Below are positions 1 through 9,285 of a DNA stretch of 26,694 bases, piece after piece. The notes under the pieces are model-generated. The model saw nothing but the letters and a program-made list of their open reading frames with translations. It ran no database searches and had not been told where the DNA came from. This DNA comes from an uncultured Gammaproteobacteria bacterium. Its GTDB lineage: Bacteria > Pseudomonadota > Gammaproteobacteria > GCA-2729495. The translations under genes were made by a program, and so were the position numbers. Position 1 is the first letter of the stretch; each line of letters starts with the position of its first letter. The stretch lies in the NCBI GenBank assembly GCA_947258805.1, contig CAMYJV010000068.1:1-26694 (forward strand), given 5' to 3'.

Positions 1-270
1 CATCAGAACCGGCTGGTCGCTGAGCTCCGCGACGGCGGCACGAATCTTGTCAACCAGGGGCGCGTACTGGTCGTCGATCAGCACCACGCCGTCTGCACCC
101 ACAGAAACGCCGATATTGCCGCCCGATCCGGTCAGCATGTACAGCCCGTCGGCCACCGGCTCTGTACCGATCTGCACCTGGCTGAAGTCCTGCTGCTGAG
201 CCACGACAGGCGTGGTTTGCAGCAGCAGCATCGTGACCAGGGAGACACCGAATTTCCGAACTGAGCCCAT
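1..270 (-). CDS. Exported metallo-beta-lactamase-fold hydrolase (N-terminal part only)
   Basis: The gene runs off the left edge of the window; only the first 90 codons are present, starting at the ATG at 270. Residues 1-24 form a signal peptide (charged start, hydrophobic core, TPVVAQQQ cleavage region), so the product is probably periplasmic. The following segment (LTGSGGNIGVSVGADG, then VVLIDDQ) is the typical first beta-strands of MBL-fold hydrolases. The zinc-binding HxHxDH motif lies beyond the window, so neither activity nor metal binding can be judged. It is transcribed divergently from nfeD with 104 bp between the two starts. The family assignment is fairly secure; the substrate is unknown. 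Confidence 0.75.
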   Translation of the reverse strand, partial: MGSVRKFGVSLVTMLLLQTTPVVAQQQDFSQVQIGTEPVADGLYMLTGSGGNIGVSVGADGVVLIDDQYAPLVDKIRAAVAELSDQPVLM

Positions 271-298
271 ACTGGTCCCCAAGGGTGAAAACTGCCCA

Positions 299-307
299 AT
301 TATTGCA
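299..307 (-). promoter_or_regulatory. Possible extended -10 promoter for the MBL-fold gene
   Basis: On the minus strand the sequence reads TGCAATAAT, an extended -10 (TGn) plus AATAAT, which matches five of six consensus bases. The predicted transcript start would be near 292, about 22 nt before the ATG at 270. No convincing -35 box is visible, as is common for extended -10 promoters. This is sequence resemblance only. Confidence 0.35.
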
Positions 308-331
308 CTACCGCCCGCGGCAGGGCCCGGC

Positions 332-340
332 TGGTATTAT
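332..340 (+). promoter_or_regulatory. Possible extended -10 promoter for nfeD
   Basis: The sequence TGGTATTAT gives an extended -10 with five of six consensus bases. It predicts a start near 347, about 28 nt before the chosen nfeD ATG at 375. This also argues against the upstream in-frame start at 285, which would lie ahead of the promoter. No clear -35 box is seen. Confidence 0.35.
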
Positions 341-374
341 TGGCAGGCAATCTAACAGGCCCATACAGGACGCG

Positions 375-1799
375 ATGACCCGAAGTCGACTCAGAACCGC
401 TGCCCTGCTGGCCGCCGCCTGCGGCGCGCTGCTGCTAGCGCTCGGCGGGCTGGCCCAGGAAGAGCCCGCCGGCGGCACGCTGCTCCGGATGGAGATCCGT
501 GGCGCCATCGGCCCGGCCACCAGCGCCTACGTGCTCGAGGGCCTGGAACAGGCGCGGGCCAGCAATGCGGCCCTGGTGCTGATCGAAATGGACACGCCCG
601 GCGGCCTGGACTCGGCCATGCGGGAGATCATCAAGGGCATTCTCAGCTCGGAAGTCCCCGTGGTGACCTGGGTCTCCCCCAGCGGTTCCCGGGCGGCGAG
701 CGCCGGCACCTACATCCTGTACGCCAGTCATGTGGCGGCCATGGCACCCGCAACCAACCTGGGCGCTGCAACGCCGGTCTCAATCGGCGGCGGCGGGCCG
801 CCGTTGCCTGGCCCGGCCGGGACGCCGAAAGATGACTCCAAGGAGCCGCAAGCCGGCGACCAGGACGGGCCGTCAAAGGACGACGATGCCGATTCCAAAC
901 CTGCCCCGGCCGCCGGCACCGCGATGGAAAAAAAGTCAGTGAACGACGCGGTTGCCTATATTCGCGGCCTGGCCGAATTGCGGGGTCGGAACGAAGACTG
1001 GGCCGAGCAAGCCGTGCGCCAGGCCGAGAGCCTGAGTGCGGAAGCTGCGCTGGAGCTGAACGTGATCGACCTGGTGGCTGCCAGCCAGGACGAGCTCCTC
1101 GCCGCCATCGACGGCCGCATCGTCAAGGTCGGGGATAAAGAACTGACGCTGGCTACCGAAGGGCTGGTGGTCGAGGAATTCGAAGCCGACTGGCGCACGA
1201 AACTGCTGGCGACCATCACCGATCCGAACGTCGCCTACATGCTGCTGCTGGCGGGCGTCTACGGGCTGATCCTCGAGGGCTACAACCCGGGCGCGCTGGT
1301 GCCGGGCATTGTCGGCGCGATCTGCCTGCTGGTGGCGCTGTTCGCCTTCCAGGTCCTGCCGGTGAACTATGCCGGCCTCGGCCTGATCCTGCTGGGGGTG
1401 ATCCTGATGATCGCGGAAGCCTTTGCGCCCAGTTTCGGGGCGCTGGGGCTCGGCGGTATCGTCGCCTTTGTCATCGGGTCGATCATCCTGCTGGATTCCG
1501 ACGTGCCCGGCTTCCAGATCAGCCGCATACTGATCGGCAGTGTTGCCGCCGTAGCGGGCAGCCTGTTGCTGGGACTGATGTATTTCCTGGTCCGCAGCTT
1601 CCGGCGACCGGTAGTCAGCGGCGCGGAACAAATGGTGGGCAGCACCGGCGAAGTCCTGGAAGATTTTCTCGGTGAGGGCCAGGTGTTCGTCCACGGTGAA
1701 CGCTGGCAGGCTCATGCACAGGGCGAATTGAAACGCGGCGACCAGGTACGGGTCACGGGCATGCGCGGGCTCGAACTGGAAGTCGAACGGCAAGACTAA
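375..1799 (+). CDS. NfeD-family membrane serine protease (ClpP class, long form)
   Basis: 474 aa. The start is placed at the ATG at 375 because an AGGA ribosome site precedes it and it begins a signal peptide (residues 1-28). Residues about 35-270 form the ClpP/SppA-like protease domain. The catalytic serine is Ser109 in SRAASAGTY and the lysine is Lys186 or Lys187 in EKKSVND, followed by the [13 protein letters not shown] helix typical of the family. Between them is a loop of about 45 residues rich in Gly, Pro, Asp and Lys. Four to five membrane helices follow (about 315-440), then a C-terminal NfeD OB-fold. The archaeal relative PH1510 cleaves the C-terminus of a stomatin, and here a slipin gene follows after 28 nt, so the two are very likely co-transcribed partners in membrane quality control. 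Confidence 0.9.
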   Translation: MTRSRLRTAALLAAACGALLLALGGLAQEEPAGGTLLRMEIRGAIGPATSAYVLEGLEQARASNAALVLIEMDTPGGLDSAMREIIKGILSSEVPVVTWVSPSGSRAASAGTYILYASHVAAMAPATNLGAATPVSIGGGGPPLPGPAGTPKDDSKEPQAGDQDGPSKDDDADSKPAPAAGTAMEKKSVNDAVAYIRGLAELRGRNEDWAEQAVRQAESLSAEAALELNVIDLVAASQDELLAAIDGRIVKVGDKELTLATEGLVVEEFEADWRTKLLATITDPNVAYMLLLAGVYGLILEGYNPGALVPGIVGAICLLVALFAFQVLPVNYAGLGLILLGVILMIAEAFAPSFGALGLGGIVAFVIGSIILLDSDVPGFQISRILIGSVAAVAGSLLLGLMYFLVRSFRRPVVSGAEQMVGSTGEVLEDFLGEGQVFVHGERWQAHAQGELKRGDQVRVTGMRGLELEVERQD

Positions 1800-1827
1800 A
1801 GACTCCGCGGAGTCACAGGAGAATGAC

Positions 1828-2622
1828 ATGGGATTGGGTGCGCTAATCGTCGTCGGTCTGATCGCGCTATTTCTGCTCAGTGCAATCAAGGTACTGAAGG
1901 AATACGAGCGCGGTGTGATCTTTACCCTGGGCCGGTTTACCGGCGTGAAGGGGCCTGGCCTGATCATCGTGATCCCGATCATCCAGCAAATGGTGAAAAC
2001 GGACCTGCGCGTGATCGTGATGGACGTGCCCACCCAGGACGTGATCTCCCAGGACAACGTGTCCGTGAAGGTGAACGCAGTCGTCTACTTCCGGATTATC
2101 GATCCGGAGCGGGCCGTGATCCAGGTTGCTAACGTGTTCGAGGCCACGAGTCAGCTGGCGCAGACTACCCTGCGCTCGGTGCTCGGCCAGCACGAACTGG
2201 ACGAGATGCTGTCGGAACGCGACAAGCTGAACGACGACATTCAGGTCATCCTGGACCAGCACACCGATGCCTGGGGCATCAAGGTTTCCAACGTGGAAAT
2301 CAAGCACGTGGACCTGGACGAGAGAATGGTCCGTGCGATCGCGGCGCAGGCAGAAGCGGAGCGCTCGAGACGCGCAAAGGTGATTCACGCCGAGGGCGAA
2401 CAACAGGCTTCGGCCATGCTGGCGTCGGCAGCCGACACGCTGGGTTCCAAGGGCGGCGCGCTGCAGCTGCGCTACCTGCAGACCCTGACAGAAATTGCGA
2501 AGGACCGGACCAACACCATCGTGTTTCCGCTACCGATGGACCTGATCGAACCACTCCTCGGGAAGATCGGCCACCGCGGCAATCCGGACTCGCGGCCGCC
2601 AGCGGTTACCGGGTCGAGCTAG
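1828..2622 (+). CDS. Slipin / prokaryotic stomatin (SPFH, band 7)
   Basis: 264 aa with a strong ribosome site (AGGAG) ahead of the ATG. Residues 1-20 are one hydrophobic membrane anchor. [14 protein letters not shown] then opens the SPFH domain, which continues to about residue 190 with the family pattern VNAVVYFRI and an Ala/Glu-rich helix ([19 protein letters not shown]) that drives oligomer formation. The tail contains a hydrophobic stretch ([19 protein letters not shown]) of the kind that NfeD-type proteases cut in archaeal stomatin. It probably forms ring-like assemblies on the inner membrane with the protease encoded just upstream. Its 3' end overlaps the convergent mazG by 17 nt. Confidence 0.92.
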   Translation: MGLGALIVVGLIALFLLSAIKVLKEYERGVIFTLGRFTGVKGPGLIIVIPIIQQMVKTDLRVIVMDVPTQDVISQDNVSVKVNAVVYFRIIDPERAVIQVANVFEATSQLAQTTLRSVLGQHELDEMLSERDKLNDDIQVILDQHTDAWGIKVSNVEIKHVDLDERMVRAIAAQAEAERSRRAKVIHAEGEQQASAMLASAADTLGSKGGALQLRYLQTLTEIAKDRTNTIVFPLPMDLIEPLLGKIGHRGNPDSRPPAVTGSS

Positions 2623-3397
2623 CGCCCCGACGTTTCGCCAGGGCCCAGAATTCGTCGAGGGTGTCCAGGTCGAAAGCGGACCAGTCGCCGCCCCGTGCGC
2701 GCACTTCACCCTCGACCGTTGCAAAGCGGCCCTCGAACTTGTGGTTGGCGCGGCGCAAGGCCTCTTCCGGGTTCACACCCAGCTTCCGGGCCAGGTTCGC
2801 GGTGGCAAACAACAGGTCGCCGACTTCCTCCTCGATGGCGGCCGAATCCGCTGATTGTTCTGCGTCGTGCAGCTCCGCGAGTTCCTCGACGACCTTCAGC
2901 CGGGCTCCCGCCGCGTCGGGCCAGTCGAAACCCACCCGGGATGCCCGCTTGCAGAGTTTGTGAGCCCGCAGCAGAGCCGGTAGCGCCAGGCCAACCCCGG
3001 CCAGGGCCGTCGTGTCGCCGGCAGTCTGACGTTCCTGTTCCTTGTGGGCTTCCCAGGCGACGGTCTGCGCCGCCGCACTGGCGACTTCCGCCTCGCCGAA
3101 TACGTGGGGATGCCGGCGGACCATCTTGTCGACTATCCCTGCGGCAACCGCCTCGAAGTCGAAAGACCCGGCCTCCTCCGCCATCCGGGCATGAAAGACC
3201 ACCTGCAGCAGCAGGTCACCGAGTTCATCGCGCAACTGCTCCAGATCTTGCCGGTCGATGGCCTCCGCGACCTCGTAAGCCTCTTCAATGGTGTACGGCA
3301 CGATGCTGCGAAAATCCTGCTGGATATCCCAGGGGCACCCTGTCTCCGGGTGCCGCAGCCTGGCCATGATATTCAGTAGTTTCTCTAAATTGCCCAT
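2606..3397 (-). CDS. mazG: Nucleoside triphosphate pyrophosphohydrolase MazG
   Basis: 263 aa, the same length as E. coli MazG. It hydrolyses non-canonical or excess NTPs to NMP and pyrophosphate. Two MazG repeats are visible. The N-terminal one carries the Mg-binding EExxE (residues 38-42, EEAYE) and ExxD (58-61) motifs, and begins with the family pattern CPWDIQQ (21-27). The C-terminal, catalytically dominant one contains EELAEL and [19 protein letters not shown]. The ATG at 3397 gives the expected N-terminus. It lies 13 nt downstream of the nudL stop on the same strand, so it is probably the last gene of a fumC-nudL-mazG transcript. Its 3' end runs 17 nt into the slipin gene on the other strand. 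Confidence 0.95.
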   Translation of the reverse strand: MGNLEKLLNIMARLRHPETGCPWDIQQDFRSIVPYTIEEAYEVAEAIDRQDLEQLRDELGDLLLQVVFHARMAEEAGSFDFEAVAAGIVDKMVRRHPHVFGEAEVASAAAQTVAWEAHKEQERQTAGDTTALAGVGLALPALLRAHKLCKRASRVGFDWPDAAGARLKVVEELAELHDAEQSADSAAIEEEVGDLLFATANLARKLGVNPEEALRRANHKFEGRFATVEGEVRARGGDWSAFDLDTLDEFWALAKRRGASSTR

Positions 3398-3410
3398 AAC
3401 TATATGTACT

Positions 3411-4013
3411 TTATGAAATTAGCTGTGCCAGCTCATCGACAATCTGCGCCGTTGCGCCCCAGATGCGGTGGCTGTCGTAGTGATACTCGCAAACCGGAAA
3501 TTCGACGCCACGCCAGCTGCGCGTGGTTGCAATGCGATTGGCCGGGTCGAGGAACCAGGTCAACGGCACTTCGAAGATATGCGCGACCTCCCGGCAATCG
3601 GCAACATAGGCCAGGTCCGGTGCGACGATGCCGACCACCGGCGTCACGGCAAAGCCGGTCACGACGGCGCGGGCCGGCAGATACCCGGCCACCTGCACCT
3701 GGTCGCCGGGCAATCCCACCTCTTCTGCGGATTCGCGCAGGGCCGTGTGCAGCGGCCCGGCATCGTCAGGCTCTACCCGACCGCCGGGGAAACTGATCTG
3801 GCCGGCATGATCCCGCAGATGCTCGGTGCGCCGTGTGAACAGCAACCTCAACGTCGACTGCCGGTCGCTGACCGGCACCAGGACCGCTGCCGGAGTGAGG
3901 GTCAGCGCGGTGAATGCCCCGGCCAGTCCGGGGTCAAGCGCAGCGAATGCGGCCACAGCCGGATCTGCCGCCGCCCGGCTCCCGGCCAGCCGGCTCAGAA
4001 TCCGTTCGCGCAC
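3411..4013 (-). CDS. nudL: CoA pyrophosphatase, Nudix family (NudL-like)
   Basis: 200 aa from a GTG start at 4013, only 7 nt after the fumC stop. The NudL signature LLFTRRTEHLRDHAGQISFP (about residues 57-76) is followed by the Nudix box at 78-100, with the metal-binding RESAEE core (93-98). The spacing matches the coenzyme A-cleaving subgroup (family pattern LLTxRxxxLxxHxGxxxFPGG). It probably cleaves CoA and acyl-CoA to phosphopantetheine and 3',5'-ADP. No strong Shine-Dalgarno precedes the GTG, so translation may be coupled to fumC. The substrate assignment is by family, not tested. Confidence 0.9.
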   Translation of the reverse strand: MRERILSRLAGSRAAADPAVAAFAALDPGLAGAFTALTLTPAAVLVPVSDRQSTLRLLFTRRTEHLRDHAGQISFPGGRVEPDDAGPLHTALRESAEEVGLPGDQVQVAGYLPARAVVTGFAVTPVVGIVAPDLAYVADCREVAHIFEVPLTWFLDPANRIATTRSWRGVEFPVCEYHYDSHRIWGATAQIVDELAQLIS

Positions 4014-4020
4014 GCGCCAC

Positions 4021-5409
4021 TCAGGACTTGATACCGCCGCGGGTCAACTCCAGCGGGTCGAGCAGCCGGTCCAGCTCGGCGTCGGTCAGATCGGTCTGTT
4101 CCGCCGCCACGTCGCGAACGGGCCGGCCTTCCGCATAGGCCTGCTTGGCTACCGCTGCGCCCTTCTCATAACCAATCACGGGATTCATGGCCGTGACCAG
4201 GATTGGGTTGCGGTCGAGGGCTTCATTCAGCTTCTGCTGGTTCACGGTAAAGCCCGCAATCGCGCTGTCGGCAAGCACCCGCGATGCGCTGGCCAGCAGC
4301 GCAACGCTCTGGGTCAGGTTGTAGGCGACGACCGGCAACATCACGTTCAGCTGAAAGTTACCGGACTGTCCTGCAACTGTAATAGTTGCATCGTTGCCGA
4401 TCACCTGCGCCGCAACCATTGCCACCGCCTCCGGGATCACGGGATTCACCTTGCCCGGCATGATGCTGCTGCCAGGCTGCAGCGCCGGCAACGCGATCTC
4501 GCCGAGCCCGGCAAGGGGCCCGCTGTTCATCCACCGCAGATCATTGGCGATCTTCATCAGGGACACGGCTACGGTTTTCAGCTGGCCCGACAGCTCAACC
4601 GCCGCATCCTGGGACGACAGCGCCTCGAAATAATCGCCCGCGGGCGCGACGTTGAGGCCCGTGCGTTCCGATAGCAGCACCGCGATCTTGGGGCCAAACT
4701 TCGGATGCGCATTGATACCGGTACCCACTGCGGTGCCACCCTGGGCAATATGGCAAAGGCGCGGCATCGCGGCGCTGACACGATCTGTGCCGTTGCTCAC
4801 CTGGGCGGCCCAACCGCCGATTTCCTGTTCCATGGTCACCGGCATTGCGTCCATCAGGTGCGTGCGGCCCGTCTTCACCACGTTTTTGAGCTCGCGGGCC
4901 TTTGTCTTCAGGGTTTTATGCAGGTGTGCAAGGCCTGGCAGCAGTTCTTCGTTGACCAGCAGTGCGGCGCTGACATGCACGGCGCTGGGAATGACATCAT
5001 TGCTGCTCTGTCCCATGTTGACGTCGTCGTTGGGATGCACCGTTTCGCCAAGTTCCTGGGTCGCGAGACGGGCAATGACTTCATTGGCATTCATGTTTGA
5101 ACTGGTGCCGGAACCGGTCTGGAATACGTCCACCGGAAACTGCTCATCGTGCCTGCCTTCCGCCACGGCCAGCGCTGCCGCCTGAATCGCGACTGCCCGC
5201 CCGGACTTCAGCAGGCCCAGTTCGCTGTTGGCGCCGGCGGCCGCCCACTTGATAAGACCCAGGGCCCGGATGAAAGCCCGCGGCATCCGCAGGTCACTGA
5301 TCGGGAAATTCTGCACGGCGCGCTGCGTCTGAGCGCCCCACAGGGCCTGCTCCGGCACCTGCAATTCACCCATGCTGTCGCGTTCGACGCGAAACTGGTT
5401 ATCGGCCAT
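4021..5409 (-). CDS. fumC: Fumarate hydratase, class II (FumC)
   Basis: 462 aa. It interconverts fumarate and L-malate in the TCA cycle as an oxygen-stable, iron-free homotetramer. Diagnostic stretches are TGSGTSSNMNANEV, the HPNDDVNMGQSSND loop, GRTHLMDAMPVT, and the fumarase/aspartase signature GSSIMPGKVNP. The start is set at the ATG at 5409, because a GGAG ribosome site sits 6 nt upstream and MADNQFRVERDSMGELQVP aligns with the usual N-terminus; an in-frame ATG at 5427 would add nothing conserved. It is the first gene of the minus-strand run with nudL and mazG and diverges from purB. Confidence 0.97.
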   Translation of the reverse strand: MADNQFRVERDSMGELQVPEQALWGAQTQRAVQNFPISDLRMPRAFIRALGLIKWAAAGANSELGLLKSGRAVAIQAAALAVAEGRHDEQFPVDVFQTGSGTSSNMNANEVIARLATQELGETVHPNDDVNMGQSSNDVIPSAVHVSAALLVNEELLPGLAHLHKTLKTKARELKNVVKTGRTHLMDAMPVTMEQEIGGWAAQVSNGTDRVSAAMPRLCHIAQGGTAVGTGINAHPKFGPKIAVLLSERTGLNVAPAGDYFEALSSQDAAVELSGQLKTVAVSLMKIANDLRWMNSGPLAGLGEIALPALQPGSSIMPGKVNPVIPEAVAMVAAQVIGNDATITVAGQSGNFQLNVMLPVVAYNLTQSVALLASASRVLADSAIAGFTVNQQKLNEALDRNPILVTAMNPVIGYEKGAAVAKQAYAEGRPVRDVAAEQTDLTDAELDRLLDPLELTRGGIKS

Positions 5410-5432
5410 TGTCTGCTCCGTATTCATCGAGG

Positions 5433-5453
5433 CCACCCGCTACGCGCGGGTGG
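5433..5453. promoter_or_regulatory. Perfect 8-bp inverted repeat between fumC and purB
   Basis: CCACCCGC and GCGGGTGG flank a 5-nt loop (TACGC) in the 119-bp divergent intergenic region. In the fumC direction it lies 24 nt upstream of the start codon, so it would fold in the 5' leader. It could be an operator or an RNA hairpin; there is no T-run to make it a terminator. No clear -10/-35 pair could be assigned for either gene. Confidence 0.4.
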
Positions 5454-5528
5454 AGGCGAATTCTACAGCGAAGGCACGCAAGCGTCGTGGTGTATCCTTT
5501 GCCGCCTGCTGTCACGATCCCGCTATCG

Positions 5529-6923
5529 ATGGACGTATCGCCACTCACCGCCCTGTCGCCCCTCGACGGACGCTACGCCGCCAAGCTCAATGACATGCGT
5601 GAGGTATTCAGTGAATTTGGCCTGATTCGATTGCGCGTACTGGTGGAGGTGCGCTGGGTGCAGTTCCTGGCCACGCGGCCGGAAATTCCGGAGCTGGAAC
5701 CCATCTCGAGCGTAGTCGGCGGCGTGCTCGATCAGCTGGTGGATAACTTCGGCCCCGGCGACGCGCAACGCGTGAAAGAACTAGAAGCAACCACCAATCA
5801 CGACGTCAAGGCGGTGGAGTACCTGATTGCCGAGCGGCTGGGTGACGATCCAGAGTTGGCGGGAATCCGGCCCTTCGTGCACTTCGCGTGCACGTCCGAA
5901 GACATCAACAATATCGCCTATGCGCTGATGCTGCGGCGCGGCCGAGACGCGTTCGTGCTGCCCGCGCTGGGCAAGCTAACGACACAGTTGCGCAGCCTGG
6001 CAGCCCGGACCGCAGAACAACCCATGCTGTCGCGGACCCACGGTCAGCCGGCCAGCCCGACGACCCTCGGCAAGGAACTTGCCAACCTGGTTGCGCGCGT
6101 CGAACGCCAGGTCGAGACCCTGGAAGCGGTGCCGGTCACGGCCAAGATCAACGGTGCAGTGGGCAATTTCAATGCTCACATTGCCGCCTACCCGGAAGCC
6201 GACTGGCCCGCTTTGGGCCGAGAGTTCATCGAGTCCCTGGGGCTCGTGTGGAACCCCTACACCACGCAGATCGAACCCCACGACTGGATTGCGGAACTGT
6301 GCCACGCGCTGGCACGGGTCAACACGGTGTTGCTGGACCTCAGCCGCGATGTCTGGAGCTACATCGCCATCGGCTACTTTCGCCAGCGCCGGGTGCCCGG
6401 CGAAGTGGGCTCATCGACGATGCCGCACAAGATCAACCCCATCGACTTCGAAAACGCCGAGGGCAATCTCGGGCTGGCGAACGCGTTGCTGGAACACTTT
6501 GCCGCGAAACTGCCGGTTTCGCGCTGGCAACGCGACCTCAGCGACTCAACGGTGCAGCGCAATCTCGGCGTCGCGCTGGCCCACAGCGTGCTGGCCTGCC
6601 GTTCACTGCAGGCGGGCCTGGCGAAATTGGAGCCGGATCCGGAGCGGCTCGCCGCCGATCTCGACGGCAACTGGGAAGTCCTCGGCGAAGCCATCCAGAC
6701 CGTGATGCGGCGTTACGGCCAGGCCGACGCCTACGAGCAGCTGAAAGCCCTGACCCGCGGCGAGCGCGTCGGGCCGGAGCAGCTGCGCAAGTTCATTCGC
6801 ACGCTGGCGCTGCCCCAGGCAGCCATCGACGGCCTGCTGGCCCTGACACCCGCCTCTTACACCGGCGCGGCAGAGCGCCTGGCACGGGAGCTGGCCGGCC
6901 CGACGGAGCCCGGCAAGGACTAA
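5529..6923 (+). CDS. purB: Adenylosuccinate lyase
   Basis: 464 aa, near the E. coli enzyme (456 aa). It acts twice in purine synthesis, releasing fumarate from SAICAR and from adenylosuccinate. The start at 5529 yields MDVSPLTALSPLDGRYAAK, the classic N-terminus. Conserved blocks are TSEDINNIAYALM, SRTHGQPASPTTLGKE, and the superfamily signature VGSSTMPHKINPIDFENAEG with its mobile catalytic loop serine. Only a weak ribosome site is seen. In E. coli purB clusters with hflD, mnmA and nudJ; here mnmA and nudJ follow downstream, but hflD is absent and the gene order differs. Confidence 0.97.
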   Translation: MDVSPLTALSPLDGRYAAKLNDMREVFSEFGLIRLRVLVEVRWVQFLATRPEIPELEPISSVVGGVLDQLVDNFGPGDAQRVKELEATTNHDVKAVEYLIAERLGDDPELAGIRPFVHFACTSEDINNIAYALMLRRGRDAFVLPALGKLTTQLRSLAARTAEQPMLSRTHGQPASPTTLGKELANLVARVERQVETLEAVPVTAKINGAVGNFNAHIAAYPEADWPALGREFIESLGLVWNPYTTQIEPHDWIAELCHALARVNTVLLDLSRDVWSYIAIGYFRQRRVPGEVGSSTMPHKINPIDFENAEGNLGLANALLEHFAAKLPVSRWQRDLSDSTVQRNLGVALAHSVLACRSLQAGLAKLEPDPERLAADLDGNWEVLGEAIQTVMRRYGQADAYEQLKALTRGERVGPEQLRKFIRTLALPQAAIDGLLALTPASYTGAAERLARELAGPTEPGKD

Positions 6924-7043
6924 TAAAAGCGTGACCCGATCGGCATAGCCCTGCCGGTAGGAGACATAAACTGATCCAGTGGGCATGGTCCCGGCGGGCC
7001 CCGGGTCTGCCGCCGGCCAGGCTGCCGGGATGACACCTCTGCA

Positions 7044-7541
7044 ATGGAAGCGACACGAATCCAAGGACGCCGCTGGGTACTCTCCTCCGTAGAGGAGAAC
7101 CGCGCTGCCGCGGCCGAGATCGCCGCCCAGGCAAAGCGCTGGATCTCCATTTATACGCCGGATCTGGAACCCGGTATCTACGACCACGCGAAGTTCCTCG
7201 ACGTGGCCAAACGCCTTGTGCTGGCCAAGCCCTACGCCAAGATCCGGGTATTGATTTCCGAACCTTCCCGCACCGTGCGCATCGGTAATCGCTTCGTGTC
7301 CGTAGGCCGGCGACTGAACAGCTATATCGAGTTCCGCAACGTGCACCCCGACTACCAGGACCATCGTGAGGCTTACCTGATCGCCGACTCAACCGCGCTG
7401 CTGTATCGCGTGGAAGGCCGCCGCTGGGAAGGCATCGCCGATACCTATGAGCCTGCGGTGGCCCGGCGTTACCTGAGCCTGTTTGACGACATCTGGAACG
7501 CGTCGGAAATCGAGCAGGAAATTCGCGAGCTACGCGTCTAG
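7044..7541 (+). CDS. Uncharacterised PLD-like (DUF7931-type) protein
   Basis: 165 aa, soluble, no signal peptide or membrane segment. I recognise a resemblance to the domain that often follows a GNAT acetyltransferase in Pseudomonas and relatives (DUF7931, phospholipase D-like fold). Its marks are WISIYTPDLEPGIYDH near residue 33, a central FLDVAKRLVLAKPYAKIRVLIS strand-helix unit, and a late YRVEGRRWEGIADTYEP. A classic HxK(x4)D phospholipase motif is not present, so enzymatic activity is doubtful. It occupies a gap between purB and nudJ after 120 bp of leader with no recognisable promoter. The family call is from memory of its pattern; function is unknown. Confidence 0.6.
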   Translation: MEATRIQGRRWVLSSVEENRAAAAEIAAQAKRWISIYTPDLEPGIYDHAKFLDVAKRLVLAKPYAKIRVLISEPSRTVRIGNRFVSVGRRLNSYIEFRNVHPDYQDHREAYLIADSTALLYRVEGRRWEGIADTYEPAVARRYLSLFDDIWNASEIEQEIRELRV

Positions 7542-7594
7542 GCAGCTGCGGCTGTCGTCTCCGCGTGGCGTCTTTGAAGAATCAAGAAGATCGC

Positions 7595-8077
7595 GTGAGT
7601 AACGAAAACTATTTTCGCCCCGAATTGACCGTGGCCGCCGTCGCCGAGCGGCACGGGCGCTTCCTGATCATCGAAGAAATGGTCCAGGGCCAGGCGGTAT
7701 TCAATCAACCGGCAGGACATGTAGAGCCGGGTGAAAGCCTCGGCCAGGCGGTGGTCCGCGAAACCCTCGAAGAGGCCGGGTGGGTGTTTGTACCCGAGTT
7801 CATCTCCGGCATCTATCTCTGGACCGACACCGAAGCGCAGCGCAGCTTCCTGCGGGTTGTCTTCTGCGGCCACCTGGGCAGCCATTTGCCCGAGCGGGGG
7901 CTAGATGACGGCATCTTGCGCACCCTGTGGCTGTCCCGGCAAGATCTGGCCGATCGGCCCGGAAAATTGCGCAACCCGATGGTACTGCGATGCATCGATG
8001 ACTACCTGGAGGGGCACCGGCTACCGGCAGACCTCGGCGAGCACGACGAGCTGGGCGCGCACGCAGTACTGCTCTGA
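7595..8077 (+). CDS. nudJ: Nudix hydrolase, NudJ-like
   Basis: 160 aa from the GTG at 7595; a second in-frame GTG at 7565 would add ten non-conserved residues. The order FLIIEE, NQPAGHVEPGESL and VVRETLEEAGW closely parallels E. coli NudJ, including the full Nudix box (GHVEPGESLGQAVVRETLEEAG, split here by name: GHVEPGES and RETLEEAG). E. coli NudJ is a phosphatase on thiamin pyrophosphate pyrimidine and nucleotides, and sits next to mnmA, as this gene does. The neighbour supports orthology. Start choice is uncertain; the GTG at 7595 is favoured because NudJ begins directly with the first beta-strand. Confidence 0.88.
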   Translation: MSNENYFRPELTVAAVAERHGRFLIIEEMVQGQAVFNQPAGHVEPGESLGQAVVRETLEEAGWVFVPEFISGIYLWTDTEAQRSFLRVVFCGHLGSHLPERGLDDGILRTLWLSRQDLADRPGKLRNPMVLRCIDDYLEGHRLPADLGEHDELGAHAVLL

Positions 8078-8102
8078 CTTACTGGCGCCTGGCGCGCCTT
8101 GC

Positions 8103-8108
8103 TAGAAT
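8103..8108 (+). promoter_or_regulatory. Possible -10 box immediately before mnmA
   Basis: TAGAAT (five of six consensus bases) ends 6 nt before the GTG start of mnmA. A transcript starting at the usual distance would begin at or within 1-2 nt of the start codon, making a leaderless message. No good -35 box at 16-18 nt is visible, so read-through from nudJ is an equally good explanation for mnmA expression. Confidence 0.3.
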
Positions 8109-8114
8109 CCCTGC

Positions 8115-9251
8115 GTGAGCAACACGCATAGAAAAGTCATGGTGGCCGTATCGGGCGGAGTCGATTCGGCCGTGGCCGCGCTGTTATTGCGCCGGCAGGG
8201 CTACGACGTTGAAGCCCTGCACATGACCAACTGGGAAGACGATGACGGCTATTGCACCGCCGCCGCGGACTTCCAGGATGCGCGCGTGGTTTGCCGCGAA
8301 CTCGGGATCCCCCTGCACCGCGCCAACTTCAGCCAGGCCTATCGCGACCGGGTGTTCGCCGCTTTTCTCGACGAGTATCGCGCCGGACGCACGCCGAACC
8401 CGGACGTGTTGTGCAACCGGGAGATCAAGTTCGGCGTATTTCTCGAGCACGCCAGGCGCCTCGGCGCCCAGCGCATTGCCACCGGTCACTATGCCCGCGT
8501 CCAGTCCACCCCGCCGGCGAGGCTGCTGCGCGGGCTGGACAGCAACAAGGACCAGAGCTATTTCCTGCACGCGGTGCCGTCAGCTGCGCTGGCGCAGGTG
8601 CAGTTTCCGGTGGGCGAACTGCACAAGCAAGAGGTCCGCGAACTCGCCACCGCCGCCGGACTCCCGGTGCATAAAAAGCGCGACAGCACCGGCATCTGTT
8701 TCATCGGCGAGCGGCCGTTCCGGGCGTTCCTGCAGCAATACCTGACGGCCCCGGCCGGGCCGATGGAGACGCCGGCCGGTGAAGTCGTGGGTCGCCACGA
8801 AGGCCTGATGTACTACACGCGCGGACAGCGTCAGGGGCTCGGCATAGGCGGTCGCGCGGGGCGGGCGAATGGGGCCTGGTACGTGACCGGCAAGGACGCT
8901 GCGCGAAATGTCCTGCTGGTCGCGCAGGGTCGTGACGATCCGGGCCTGTGGGACAGGGAACTGGAAACGGAAGCAGCAACCTGGGTTAGCGCTGAACCGG
9001 AAGAGCTGGCGAGCGCGGGCACGCTGAGATGCTCGGCCAAGGCCCGCTATCGGCAGCGCGATGCTGCCTGCGCGGTGACAAAACTCGCCAGCGGGGGGCT
9101 CCACATCGCCTTCGCTGCGCCACAGTGGGCCATCACCGCCGGGCAATCGGCGGTGCTCTACCGGGGCGAGGAATGTCTCGGCGGCGCCGTGATCGCCCGG
9201 GCCGGGGTGCGGCAGGCCCCGTGGCAGTGCGCCGCCGCCGCTGCGGGCTGA
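8115..9251 (+). CDS. mnmA: tRNA-specific 2-thiouridylase MnmA
   Basis: 378 aa. It adds sulfur to the wobble uridine (U34) of Lys, Glu and Gln tRNAs, using ATP and persulfide sulfur relayed from IscS. Features are the PP-loop SGGVDSA at residues 13-19, catalytic Cys100 in [14 protein letters not shown], and the second catalytic Cys195 in [17 protein letters not shown] and the C-terminal barrel region with [12 protein letters not shown] are also conserved. The start is a GTG at 8115 with no Shine-Dalgarno in front of it and a -10-like box 6 nt upstream. nudJ ends 37 nt before it. Confidence 0.97.
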   Translation: MSNTHRKVMVAVSGGVDSAVAALLLRRQGYDVEALHMTNWEDDDGYCTAAADFQDARVVCRELGIPLHRANFSQAYRDRVFAAFLDEYRAGRTPNPDVLCNREIKFGVFLEHARRLGAQRIATGHYARVQSTPPARLLRGLDSNKDQSYFLHAVPSAALAQVQFPVGELHKQEVRELATAAGLPVHKKRDSTGICFIGERPFRAFLQQYLTAPAGPMETPAGEVVGRHEGLMYYTRGQRQGLGIGGRAGRANGAWYVTGKDAARNVLLVAQGRDDPGLWDRELETEAATWVSAEPEELASAGTLRCSAKARYRQRDAACAVTKLASGGLHIAFAAPQWAITAGQSAVLYRGEECLGGAVIARAGVRQAPWQCAAAAAG

Positions 9252-9285
9252 CGCGCCCCCCACACCGGCGGTTTTGCCGCCCCGC

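Noticed and set aside
936..2057. A 373-codon open frame on the minus strand across nfeD and the slipin gene
   Set aside because: Antisense to two recognisable genes, composition typical of shadow frames, no ribosome site or domain.
6924..7043. GC-rich inverted stretches downstream of purB as a terminator
   Set aside because: Short CCCGG/CCGGG pairings are expected at this base composition and there is no T-run; I see no supported element in this gap.
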